A stretch of 64,000 bases of DNA from Nocardioides soli (GTDB lineage Bacteria; Actinomycetota; Actinomycetes; Propionibacteriales; Nocardioidaceae): positions 1,054,001 through 1,118,000 of the forward strand of contig NZ_JACHWR010000001.1 of assembly GCF_014191495.1 (NCBI RefSeq), written 5' to 3'. This document shows positions 7,988-16,070 of the stretch, in pieces; position 1 is the stretch's first letter; the number at the start of each line of letters is the position of its first letter. The notes below the pieces were generated by a model. That model saw nothing but the letters and a program-made list of their open reading frames with translations. It had not been told where the DNA came from and searched no databases. A program made the translations under genes and the position numbers.

Positions 7988-9402
7988 CCCCCCGCCTGCA
8001 GGTCGCCGCCCTGGCGGTCGGCGCCGGCCTCTGCGTCGTGCCGTTCGCCGGACGCACCCTCTCCCCGGACGAGGGTGGCCTGCTGCTGCTCGCCTCCCAG
8101 TGGTCGCCGGGGACCTCGCTCTACGGCGACTACTTCGTCGACCGGCCACCCGGGCTGGTCGCCCTTGCCGCGCTCGCCGACGCCGCGGGCGGCGGCTGGG
8201 CGCTGCGCGCCCTCGGCGTCCTCGCGGTCGTGGCCACCGTGCTGCTCAGTGGTGTCGTCGGCCGGCTCGCAGCGCCCACCCGCCGCTCGGCTCCGGTGCT
8301 CGCGGCCGCCACCGCGGCGCTGCTCACCACAACACCCCTCTTCGGGGGGACCGTCGTCAACGGCGAGCTGCTCGGCCTGCCGTTCCTGCTGGGCGGGATC
8401 GCCGCGGCGCTCCGTTCCGTCGGGGTGTCGTCGGGGCGCGCCGCGCTGTGGTGGGGCGTCGCCGCCGGCGCCGCCGGCGCCGGCGGGGCGCTGGTCAAGC
8501 AGAGCCTGTTGGACGTCTTCGTGTTCGCCGCCGTGCTCGTCCTGGTCGCGCGCCGGGGGCGCCCGGCGCTCGGCGTCGCGGCGGGCGCGGTCGCCGCCGT
8601 CGCCGTGGCCCTGTGGGCGGCGTGGGCCCGCGGCACCGACCCCGGTGCGCTGTGGGAGGCCGTGGTGGTCTTCCGCCAGGAGGCCGCCGCCGTCATCGCG
8701 GCGTCGGCCACCGACTCGACCACCCGGCGGCTGGGCGGGCTGTTCCTGGCGCTGCTCGCAACGGGGGTGCCGGTGCTCGGCGTCGTGCTGGGTCGGCGCC
8801 TGCGCCGACCGGTCGAGACGGCGGGGATGCCGGACCTGCGCTGGCCGGCGCTCGCGACCCTCGCCTGGGAGCTCGCCGTCGTGCTGCTCGGCGGCAGCTA
8901 CTGGCTGCACTACCTGATGGGCCTGGTGCCCGGCCTGGTGCTGCTGACGGCCGCCGCGTGCCAGCGACCGCTCCCGGGCCGGCGTGCCCTCGCCGCGGCG
9001 TACGCCGTGATGACGGTGTCGACCGCGGCCGCGCTCGTCTGGGTGCTCTGCTGGCCGATCGAGCGTCCGGAGCGACCGGCGGTCGACTGGCTCGCCGATC
9101 ACGTGACCGGCGGCGACACGGCGGTGGTGGCGTTCGGCGCGCCCAACATCCTCGAGGAGGTCGGACTGCACAGCCCGTACTCCGACCTGTGGAGCCTCCC
9201 GGTGCGCGTGCACGACCCCGAGCTGGCCGACCTGACCGCGCTGCTCCGCAGCGACGACCGCCCGACCTGGGTCATCGTGGCCGGCCGGTCACTCGGATCG
9301 TGGGGCATCGACGCCACCGTCGCCGACCGGGTGCTGGCCGACCACTACGCTCTGCAGGCCACCACCGGCGACTGGACGATCTACCGCGAGGACGACGAGT
9401 GA
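7984..9402 (+). CDS. GT39-like multi-spanning membrane glycosyltransferase homolog (472 aa)
   Basis: Polytopic membrane protein with about ten hydrophobic segments and a short non-membrane C-terminus. The first extracytoplasmic loop has LSPDEGGLLLLASQWSPG and YFVDRPPGLVALAALADAAG. An acidic residue pair after helix 1 and a VDRPP loop are seen in the GT-C fold (dolichyl-phosphate-mannose-type, family 39) transferases, so a polyprenyl-phosphate-sugar-dependent transfer to a cell envelope acceptor is the likely role. It starts at GTG 7984, overlapping the DUF202 stop, and its stop overlaps the next start. A paralog with the same loops lies at 44175-45650. Confidence 0.75.
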   Translation: MTPRLQVAALAVGAGLCVVPFAGRTLSPDEGGLLLLASQWSPGTSLYGDYFVDRPPGLVALAALADAAGGGWALRALGVLAVVATVLLSGVVGRLAAPTRRSAPVLAAATAALLTTTPLFGGTVVNGELLGLPFLLGGIAAALRSVGVSSGRAALWWGVAAGAAGAGGALVKQSLLDVFVFAAVLVLVARRGRPALGVAAGAVAAVAVALWAAWARGTDPGALWEAVVVFRQEAAAVIAASATDSTTRRLGGLFLALLATGVPVLGVVLGRRLRRPVETAGMPDLRWPALATLAWELAVVLLGGSYWLHYLMGLVPGLVLLTAAACQRPLPGRRALAAAYAVMTVSTAAALVWVLCWPIERPERPAVDWLADHVTGGDTAVVAFGAPNILEEVGLHSPYSDLWSLPVRVHDPELADLTALLRSDDRPTWVIVAGRSLGSWGIDATVADRVLADHYALQATTGDWTIYREDDE

Positions 9403-10274
9403 CCCGAAGGACCGCGATGGCGGCGTACGCCGTCGTCCTCCTGGCCTGGTGCTGGCTCGTCGGGATCCCCAACGACCCCGCGGGCGTGATCGTCTGGATC
9501 TGGCTCGGCACGCTCGCCTGGCAGATCGAGGACGCCGACCGCGACCCGTGGCGCTTCTGGCGGGACTGGTGGAAGCCGCTGCTCCTGCTGGTCGTCTACT
9601 GGCTGGTGCGGGGCCTGGCCGACGAGATCGGCATCCCACCCCACTACTCCATGCCGGTGCGCTTCGACGAGTGGCTCTTCGGCGGCGCCGTGCCGACCGT
9701 GTGGCTGCAGGACGCCTGGTGCGGCGACCCGTGCCTGAAGTCGCTCCCACCGCGCTGGTGGGACGTCGCCTTCACGAGCGTCTACGCCTCGCACTTCCTG
9801 GTCGCGCTGACGCTGGCCGGCGTGCTGTGGGTGCGCAACCGCGACGAGTGGGTGCGCTGGCTGCGGCGCTACATCACGCTGCTGCTCGCCGGACTCACGA
9901 TCTACATCGCCTACCCGATGGCGCCACCGTGGATGGCCGCACGGGACGGCTACCTCGACGAGGTGCATCGGATCACCAGCCGCGGCTGGTCGGAGATCGA
10001 CCTGCACCGCCAGACGATGGTCATGTGGGGCATGGGCAACAAGGTCGCCGCGATGCCCTCGCTGCATGCCGGGATCGCCTTCCTGGTCGCGTTCTGGTTC
10101 GTCTCCCGGCTCCGGAGCCGCTGGCGGTGGCTGGTGCTGCTCTACCCGCTGGCGATGTCGCTGGCGCTCGTCTACTTCGCGGAGCACTACGTCGTCGACA
10201 CCATCGCCGGTGCGGCCCTGGCGGTGCTGGTGATGGTCGCCGTCGGTCGCTGGGAGCTACGCCGCGCGGCGTAG
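9399..10274 (+). CDS. PAP2 superfamily membrane phosphatase/phosphotransferase (291 aa)
   Basis: Integral membrane enzyme of the PAP2_3 type. The histidine motif MPSLHAGIAFLVAFWF and the later AEHYVVDTIAGAALAV give the two conserved PAP2 catalytic histidine regions (SLHxG and HYxxDxxxG). An upstream YPMAPPWMAARDGYLDE segment is usual for actinobacterial PAP2_3 and inositol-phosphorylceramide synthase-like proteins. About six helices are present. It probably removes or transfers a phospho-group on a lipid carrier on the outer face of the membrane. The GTG at 9399 overlaps the stop of the GT39-like gene, so the two are coupled and may act on the same lipid-linked pathway (inference). Confidence 0.82.
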   Translation: MTRRTAMAAYAVVLLAWCWLVGIPNDPAGVIVWIWLGTLAWQIEDADRDPWRFWRDWWKPLLLLVVYWLVRGLADEIGIPPHYSMPVRFDEWLFGGAVPTVWLQDAWCGDPCLKSLPPRWWDVAFTSVYASHFLVALTLAGVLWVRNRDEWVRWLRRYITLLLAGLTIYIAYPMAPPWMAARDGYLDEVHRITSRGWSEIDLHRQTMVMWGMGNKVAAMPSLHAGIAFLVAFWFVSRLRSRWRWLVLLYPLAMSLALVYFAEHYVVDTIAGAALAVLVMVAVGRWELRRAA

Positions 10275-10286
10275 CCGGCGCCGACC

Positions 10287-10381
10287 GGGGTTTCGGCTGC
10301 TGACAGCCACGACCCGCGCGACGCGCCGTGGTGCCTCGGCGTGTCGTGCGGGTTTCGGCTGCTGACAGCCGAAACCCGCAC
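10287..10381. repeat. Compound palindromic repeat with a 33-bp copy at 33301-33333
   Basis: A 21-bp direct repeat, GGGTTTCGGCTGCTGACAGCC without its last base, occurs at 10288-10308 and 10350-10370. Between them lies a GACGCGCC/GGCGTGTC stem, and the second copy forms a 15-bp hairpin with 10367-10381. Bases 10338-10370 are present exactly, inverted, at 33301-33333. The region between the PAP2 gene and the MMPL gene has no ORF. It belongs to the GACACGCC-core palindromes also found around 18762-18825 and 37226-38397. Confidence 0.75.
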
Positions 10382-10529
10382 GGTCGTCGAGCCCAGACCC
10401 GCTCAACCACGGGGAAATAGCGACAGTCATCGTCGCCAACGGACGGTCCGATGAGTTCTCGCACGGCCGGCGGTCGAACTAGGGGAAATCCCCGATGCCA
10501 CTGTCCCCACCCACTGGAAGAGTCGTCCC

Positions 10530-12692
10530 ATGCACCGTCAGATCGCCGGCCGACTGACCGGCCCCGTGACCAAGTGGCTCGTGCTGCTGTTCTGGCTCGT
10601 CGCCCTGGGCGTCTTCGGCTCCCTGTCCGCCAAGCTGGTCGACGTCCAGAACAACGAGGCGTCCTCCTGGCTGCCGGCGAGCGCCGAGTCGACCGAGGTG
10701 TCCGAGGAGCTGTCGAGCACGGTCGACCCCAACAACATCCCGACGCTCGTCGTCTACTACAAGCCCTCCGGCCTCACCGATGCCGACCGGACCGAGATCA
10801 CCCGGCAGGCCCAGGAGCTCGGCAACATCGACGGCGTCGTCGAGGGCACGGTCCTCACCCCCGAGCAGGCCGCGGAACAGGGGTTCGGCGGCTACTCGGA
10901 GGACGGCCAGGTGGCGGTGACGTCGCTGACCTTCAACTTCGGCGCCAACGGCTGGAACGACATCCCCGACGCCGCGGCCTCGATCCGCGACATCGCCCAG
11001 CTCGACGGGGCCGAGGTGCACCTGGCGGGGTACGGCGGCCAGGCGGCCGACGCCGCGGAGGTCTTCGAGGGCGTCGACACGACCCTGATCCTCGGCGCGC
11101 TCACGGTGGTCGTGATCATCCTGCTGTTCACCTACCGCAGCCCGCTGCTGTGGATCCTCCCGATCTTCAGCGTCGTGGTCGCCTACAGCGTGTCGGGCGG
11201 CGTCGTCTACCTGCTCGCCAAGTACGCCGACCTCACCGTCAACGGCCAGAGTCAGGCGATCCTCGGCATCCTGGTGATCGGCGCCGGCACCGACTACGCG
11301 CTGCTCCTCGTCGCCCGATATCGCGAGGAGCTGCGCCGCCACGACAACCGCCACGAGGCGATGGCGTTCGCCCTGCACCGCGCGGCGCCGGCGATCCTCG
11401 CCAGCGCGGCCACGGTGGCCGCCGGCATGCTCTGCCTGCTGCTCGCCGACCTCAACTCCACCGCCGGTCTGGGCCCGGTCAACGCCATCGGCATCGGCGT
11501 GACCTTCCTCGTCATGGTCACCCTGCTGCCGGCGCTGCTGGTCATCTTCGGGCGCTGGATCTTCTGGCCGAAGCGCCCGGCGTTCGGGTCCCCCGAGCCC
11601 AACACGACCGGCTTCTGGGCCAAGGTCGGCCGGGCCATCGCGCCGCGGCCGCGCCGGGTCTGGGTGATCACCACCGGTGTACTCCTCATCGCCTGCCTCG
11701 GCGTCCTCAAGATCGACGCGGGCGGCATGTCGACCGAGGACGCCTACACCAAGGAGTTCGACGCCATCAAGGGTCAGCAGGTGCTCGCCGCACACGGCCT
11801 GGTCGACAACTCGAACACCATCCAGGTGATCGCCAACTCCGACCGGATCGATGCGGTCGCCGCGTCGCTCGACGGCGTCGACGGGCTCGGCGAGCCCACG
11901 CCCGCCCAGCCGATCTCCGACACCCGCAGCTACTTCGAGGCACCGATCGACGCGGACATCTCCTCGCCGACGGCGTACGGCATCGTCGAGTCCAGCCGCG
12001 CCAGTGCGCACGGCGTGGCGGGCGCCGACGCACTGGTCGGCGGCGGCTCGGCGTTCTACCTCGACACCAAGGTGGCGTCGAACCGCGACAACAAGGTGAT
12101 CATCCCGACGGTGCTCCTCGTGGTGCTGCTGATCCTGATCTTCCTGCTCCGGGCGCTCGCGGCGCCGTTGATCCTGATCGGCACCGTGATCCTGTCCTTC
12201 GGCGCCGCGATGGGCCTGTCGGCCCTGGTCTTCGACTACGCCATGCCGTTGGTCACCGACCATTGGCCCGACGGCGTGCAGGTCGATCCGGGGTTCCCGC
12301 TGTTCGCGTTCGTGTTCCTCGTCGCCCTGGGCATCGACTACAACATCTTCCTGATGACCCGGGTGCGCGAGGAGACCGCGCAGCACGGCACCCGCAAGGG
12401 CTCGCTGGTCGCGCTCAGCTCCACCGGCGGGGTGATCACCTCGGCCGGCATCGTGCTCGCCGCGACGTTCCTGGTGCTCGGCTCGATCCCGTTCGTCTTC
12501 CTCGCCGAGCTCGGCGTGGCGGTTGCGCTGGGCGTGCTGCTCGACACCCTGATCGTGCGGTCGGTGCTGGTCACCGCGATCAACCTCGATCTCGGCGGCA
12601 AGATCTGGTGGCCGAGCGCGCTGGACCGCAAGCCGCCGGTCGTGCCGCCCGACGCGGCCCAGCAGGAGGAGCCGGAGGCGGTCCGGGCCTGA
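10530..12692 (+). CDS. MMPL family transporter, copy 1 (720 aa)
   Basis: RND-superfamily inner-membrane exporter driven by proton motive force; MMPL proteins of actinobacteria export lipids or other hydrophobic compounds. One N-terminal helix (VLLFWLVALGVFGSLSAKL) is followed by a large extracytoplasmic domain. A five-helix block follows with VIGAGTDYALLLVARYREEL, the conserved GxxxDY proton relay. A second domain and a second block repeat it with LGIDYNIFLMTRVREE. The start ATG at 10530 has a GGAAGAG site. The paralog at 53506-55665 has the same layout. Downstream sits a convergent HTH regulator that may or may not control it. Substrate unknown. Confidence 0.92.
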   Translation: MHRQIAGRLTGPVTKWLVLLFWLVALGVFGSLSAKLVDVQNNEASSWLPASAESTEVSEELSSTVDPNNIPTLVVYYKPSGLTDADRTEITRQAQELGNIDGVVEGTVLTPEQAAEQGFGGYSEDGQVAVTSLTFNFGANGWNDIPDAAASIRDIAQLDGAEVHLAGYGGQAADAAEVFEGVDTTLILGALTVVVIILLFTYRSPLLWILPIFSVVVAYSVSGGVVYLLAKYADLTVNGQSQAILGILVIGAGTDYALLLVARYREELRRHDNRHEAMAFALHRAAPAILASAATVAAGMLCLLLADLNSTAGLGPVNAIGIGVTFLVMVTLLPALLVIFGRWIFWPKRPAFGSPEPNTTGFWAKVGRAIAPRPRRVWVITTGVLLIACLGVLKIDAGGMSTEDAYTKEFDAIKGQQVLAAHGLVDNSNTIQVIANSDRIDAVAASLDGVDGLGEPTPAQPISDTRSYFEAPIDADISSPTAYGIVESSRASAHGVAGADALVGGGSAFYLDTKVASNRDNKVIIPTVLLVVLLILIFLLRALAAPLILIGTVILSFGAAMGLSALVFDYAMPLVTDHWPDGVQVDPGFPLFAFVFLVALGIDYNIFLMTRVREETAQHGTRKGSLVALSSTGGVITSAGIVLAATFLVLGSIPFVFLAELGVAVALGVLLDTLIVRSVLVTAINLDLGGKIWWPSALDRKPPVVPPDAAQQEEPEAVRA

Positions 12693-12709
12693 GGAGGCGC
12701 AGGGTCCGG

Positions 12710-13756
12710 TCAGGACCGACGCGCGGCGCCCCAGGCGACGCCGAGCTCGAACAGCGACCCGACGCGGAAGTGGTCCATGGCCTCGGAGATACGGCGGCGC
12801 CCGGTGCGCTCGGAGATGCCGAGCGCCCGCGAGGCCGCCTCGAGGGTGGCGCCGCTGTCCATCAGCGTCAGCAGCTGGTCCCACCCCGACTCCGGGGAGC
12901 GGGCCGCGACCGCACGCTCCCAGAGCCGCTCGAAGATCCAGCCGGCCATCCCCGCGACGGCCCGACTGCGGACGGCGATGACCGAGGTCGGCCAGGCCTC
13001 ACCCCACACGAGCGGTAGCGCGACCGTCTCCTCGTCGGTGATCCAGAACCAGCCGGGTGGACGGTCCAGAAGCCGCAACTGCAACCCGCCGTCCAGCTCC
13101 TCGGTCACCCGCTGCTGGGCGTCCGGGTGGATGGCGTCGCTGATCGACGCGATCACCCGGATCCGGCTGTCCGTCCCACGCCCGGCCTGGTGCCAGACAG
13201 CCTGCATGACGGGGTCGGCGACGTAGAGCCGCGACGCGTCGGGCAGCACCACATCGGTACGCCGTGCCGGCCGCCGCCCCTGGCGGACGTGCCAGAGGTC
13301 GACGACGGCCTCGGGACCGTGGAAGACCTCGACGTCGAGGTGCTGGCTCCCGCCACCGCCGGTGTCCCAGTCCCGGGCCAGCGCGGGCAGCTGGCCGACC
13401 ACCTCCGCCAGGTCGGCCAGGTGCCGGAGCATCTCGGCGCCCAGGTCGCCGGCGCGCCGGCGTACCACGTCGGCGATGACCTCCTCGGGGGCCGTGTAGC
13501 CGACCCGGTCGCCGCGGACCTCCACGAAGCGCTCGGCCTCGAGCCAGGCCAGGTCGCGCCGGACCTCGTCCTCGTCACGCACGGCGAGGCCCGCCAGCTC
13601 GGCCACGGTCTCCGCCCGCGAGCGCAGACCCACCCCGAGGAGCTCGAGGGCGGTCGACTCGGGCGAGCGGGGCGCGGGCTCGGGACGCACCGGGTGATCG
13701 TCGCACGCCTCAGCCAAGCAATCCGATGCGGACCCGGTGTGTCCGCTACCGGTCAT
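12710..13756 (-). CDS. HTH transcriptional regulator with N-terminal winged-helix and C-terminal LuxR-like HTH (348 aa)
   Basis: The N-terminal region (ALELLGVGLRSRAETVAELAGL then EVRRDLAWLEAERFVEVRG) looks like a TrmB-type winged helix. The C-terminus carries GATLEAASRALGISERTGRRRISEAMDHF, a helix-turn-helix of the LuxR/sigma-4-like class. The central region (FHGPEAVVDLWHVRQGR to VIASISDAIHPDAQQRV) resembles the sensor or phospholipase-D-like linker domain of actinobacterial TrmB/LuxR hybrids. Start set at the ATG at 13756 (MTGSGHTGSASDC). It diverges from the secreted Fn3/Ig-like protein gene with 116 bases between, so it may control it; the target is inference only. Confidence 0.72.
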   Translation of the reverse strand: MTGSGHTGSASDCLAEACDDHPVRPEPAPRSPESTALELLGVGLRSRAETVAELAGLAVRDEDEVRRDLAWLEAERFVEVRGDRVGYTAPEEVIADVVRRRAGDLGAEMLRHLADLAEVVGQLPALARDWDTGGGGSQHLDVEVFHGPEAVVDLWHVRQGRRPARRTDVVLPDASRLYVADPVMQAVWHQAGRGTDSRIRVIASISDAIHPDAQQRVTEELDGGLQLRLLDRPPGWFWITDEETVALPLVWGEAWPTSVIAVRSRAVAGMAGWIFERLWERAVAARSPESGWDQLLTLMDSGATLEAASRALGISERTGRRRISEAMDHFRVGSLFELGVAWGAARRS

Positions 13757-13872
13757 GTCCGGGATCGGCCAGTCCGATAACTGCCATGGCCGATTCCGGA
13801 CACACCTGCGGCACCGATCTGGCGACAAGATCCGTGGGCGCCTCGACCCCGGGGCCTGACGGAGGGAACACG

Positions 13873-15957
13873 ATGGACACACCCCGGCCTCGGACGCTCC
13901 GAGCCGCACGACTCACCGCCGGCCTGGCCGCGGCGGCGCTCGGCGCCGGCAGCCTCGCCGGCCTGGCCGTCCCGGCGCACGCCGCGGACACCACCGGCTT
14001 CCCGCGCACGCTGACGTTCGAGCCGTCGAAGCTGATCGCGACCGCCGACGCGGTCTACGCGGTCGGCTTCGAGGAGGCCGACGACGCCACCGAGAGTCAC
14101 GGGTACGTCCAGAAGGTCGGCTCGGGGGACCCCGTCGACCTCGGCGAGGGCACCACGGTCGCCGACGCGGCCCTCACCGATGACGGCAACCTGCTCGTCG
14201 TGGGCACGGTCAGCGACGGCGACGGCACCGACTCGGCGACCTGGTCGATCGACACCGCAGACCTGGGCCAGCCCGGTCCCGCACCGGAACCGACGCTGGC
14301 ACCGTCGGGCGACCGCGTCTCGCTCGTCGACGTCGACTCCGCCGGGCCGTACACGGTCGGCAACGACGGCGCCGGCCAGCTGCGGATCTGGCAGGAGGAC
14401 GACGCGGTCGCGGTGGTCGCCGACGCCGCCGAGGCGACGGCCACGGCGTCCACGGGCGCGGTCGGGCAGCGGACCTGGTACCTGGCCGGAAGCGCGTGGG
14501 ATCCCGTCACCACTGCCACCCTGTGGGCCGTCACCGAAGAGGGCGAGGACCCCGATCCGGTGCTCCTCGGTGCCGCGGGCGACGACCCCGACCAGTACGT
14601 GCAGTCGATGGCGGTGGACCCGGCCACCGACATCGCCTACGTGCTGACGCTGCGTGACAACGAGGACGGGCCGCAGACCTACGGCCTCAACGTCGTCACC
14701 GCCGGCGAGGACACCTACGTCCCGCTCGACTACGCCACCGCACTGGCCCTGTCGCCGGACGGCGACACCGTCTACCTCAGCACGGGCTACGACATCGTCG
14801 CGCTCGACGCCGACGACGTCGCGTCGTACGCCGAGGGCTCCGACGTCCCCTCGGTCTACCTCGACTCCGACGACACCCTGACCGAGCTCGCGACCGACCC
14901 GGCGGGGAACGTCTTCGCCGCCGGCGGCAACGACGTCTTCGCGGTGGCCGTCCCGGAGGCACCGACCGCCCTCGCGGCCGCGCCGGACCCGATGTCCACG
15001 GAGGGCGTCACCGCCTCGTGGGACGAGGGCAAGTACGCCTGGCAGCTGGAGGACGCCGGCGGGGCGCCGGCTCGGTACCGGTACGAGATCCGGAGCGCCG
15101 ACGACGAGGTCGTCGACTCCGGCACGACCAACGACCAGATCGTCTCGGTCAGTGGCCTGCAGCCGGGCACGACCTACGACGTCCGGGTCGCGAGCACCAA
15201 CGGCCTCCTCGACAGCCCCTGGGTCGAGCAGCAGGTCACGACGCACGACCGCTACCTGAGCGCCCCGTCGGCCCTCGCCGTCCAGGGCAGCCTGACCGTG
15301 GGCAGCACGCTCAGTTTCGCCGCCACCGGCGCGTGGGAGGCCGGCACCGACGTCACCTACGAGTGGTACGGCGCCACCGAGAGCATGGGCGGTCAGATCG
15401 CCACCGGCCCCACACTCACCCTGACCGCCGAGCACCTCGGCCTGACCATCACCGGCGTCGCGACCGGCACCAAGGCGGGTGCGGCCGGCGTCGCGCTCGT
15501 CGCTCGCGCGAGCGGCACGGTCGCGAACCCGGCCCAGCCGCCGATCACGGCCCCGGTGACTCCGCCCGCTCCGAAGGTCCTCGCCGCGGCGACTCCGAAG
15601 ATCTCCGGCACGGCCCGGGTCGGCGAGACCCTGGTCGCCAAGCCCGGAAAGTGGACCGCTGGCGCGAAGCTGAGCTACCAGTGGGAGGCCGCCGGCAAGC
15701 CGATCAAGGGCGCCGACGGCCGCAAGCTCACGCTGACCAAGGCGCTCAAGGGTAAGCGGATCGGCGTCACCGTGACCGGCAGCCTGACGGGCTACGCGAC
15801 GGAGTCGCGGACCAGCAAGGAGACCGCGAAGGTCGGCGGCGCCGCCAAGGCCGGGGCCAAGCCCGGCAAGGGCAAGGGCGGCAAGGGCGGCAAGGGCGGC
15901 AAGCCCGGCAAGGGCAAGGGCGGCAAGCCCGGGAAGGGCGGCAAGGGCCACCGCTGA
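13873..15957 (+). CDS. Secreted repeat protein with Fn3 and Ig-like domains and a Gly/Lys tail (694 aa)
   Basis: A signal peptide is clear: basic MDTPRPRTLRAARL, a hydrophobic stretch of Ala/Gly/Leu and an AHA-A cleavage site near residue 37. Residues about 40-360 contain propeller-like repeats (VSDGDGTDSATWSID; YLSTGYDIVALDADDVA). An Fn3 domain follows (ITASWDEG-like start, LQPGTTYDVRVASTNGL), then two Ig-like modules of the VGETLVAKPGKWTAGAKLSYQW type often found in actinobacterial surface proteins. The last about 40 residues are almost only Gly, Lys and Pro. No sortase motif is seen. GGAGGG lies 6 bases upstream of the ATG. Role probably adhesion or envelope binding (inference). Confidence 0.78.
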   Translation: MDTPRPRTLRAARLTAGLAAAALGAGSLAGLAVPAHAADTTGFPRTLTFEPSKLIATADAVYAVGFEEADDATESHGYVQKVGSGDPVDLGEGTTVADAALTDDGNLLVVGTVSDGDGTDSATWSIDTADLGQPGPAPEPTLAPSGDRVSLVDVDSAGPYTVGNDGAGQLRIWQEDDAVAVVADAAEATATASTGAVGQRTWYLAGSAWDPVTTATLWAVTEEGEDPDPVLLGAAGDDPDQYVQSMAVDPATDIAYVLTLRDNEDGPQTYGLNVVTAGEDTYVPLDYATALALSPDGDTVYLSTGYDIVALDADDVASYAEGSDVPSVYLDSDDTLTELATDPAGNVFAAGGNDVFAVAVPEAPTALAAAPDPMSTEGVTASWDEGKYAWQLEDAGGAPARYRYEIRSADDEVVDSGTTNDQIVSVSGLQPGTTYDVRVASTNGLLDSPWVEQQVTTHDRYLSAPSALAVQGSLTVGSTLSFAATGAWEAGTDVTYEWYGATESMGGQIATGPTLTLTAEHLGLTITGVATGTKAGAAGVALVARASGTVANPAQPPITAPVTPPAPKVLAAATPKISGTARVGETLVAKPGKWTAGAKLSYQWEAAGKPIKGADGRKLTLTKALKGKRIGVTVTGSLTGYATESRTSKETAKVGGAAKAGAKPGKGKGGKGGKGGKPGKGKGGKPGKGGKGHR

Positions 15958-15968
15958 CCGCGAGACAC

Positions 15969-16016
15969 ACCTCCGTGCGCCGGCCCGATCGAGGGGGCGG
16001 GCCGGCGCACGGAGGT
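15969..16016 (+). terminator. Strong hairpin terminator after the secreted protein gene
   Basis: Perfect 19-bp arms at 15969-15987 (ACCTCCGTGCGCCGGCCCG) and 15998-16016 around a 10-base loop, starting 12 bases after the stop codon. No T-tract follows, as is usual in high-GC actinobacteria. It isolates fbiC downstream from read-through. Confidence 0.8.
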
Positions 16017-16070
16017 GACCGACAGGCGGCCGCCGTCCGCAGGAGAGGGGCGGCTGGTTAGCCTGTCAGA

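Noticed and set aside
7984..10274. Long fused readings through the GT39-like and PAP2 genes in other frames
   Set aside because: Only one frame per segment gives membrane helices and family motifs; the starts are fixed by GTGA overlaps.
15838..15955. GGCAAGGGC-type short repeats that look like a CRISPR or tandem array
   Set aside because: They are in frame with the secreted protein and code for its Gly-Lys-Pro tail; spacing is irregular and no cas gene exists in the window.
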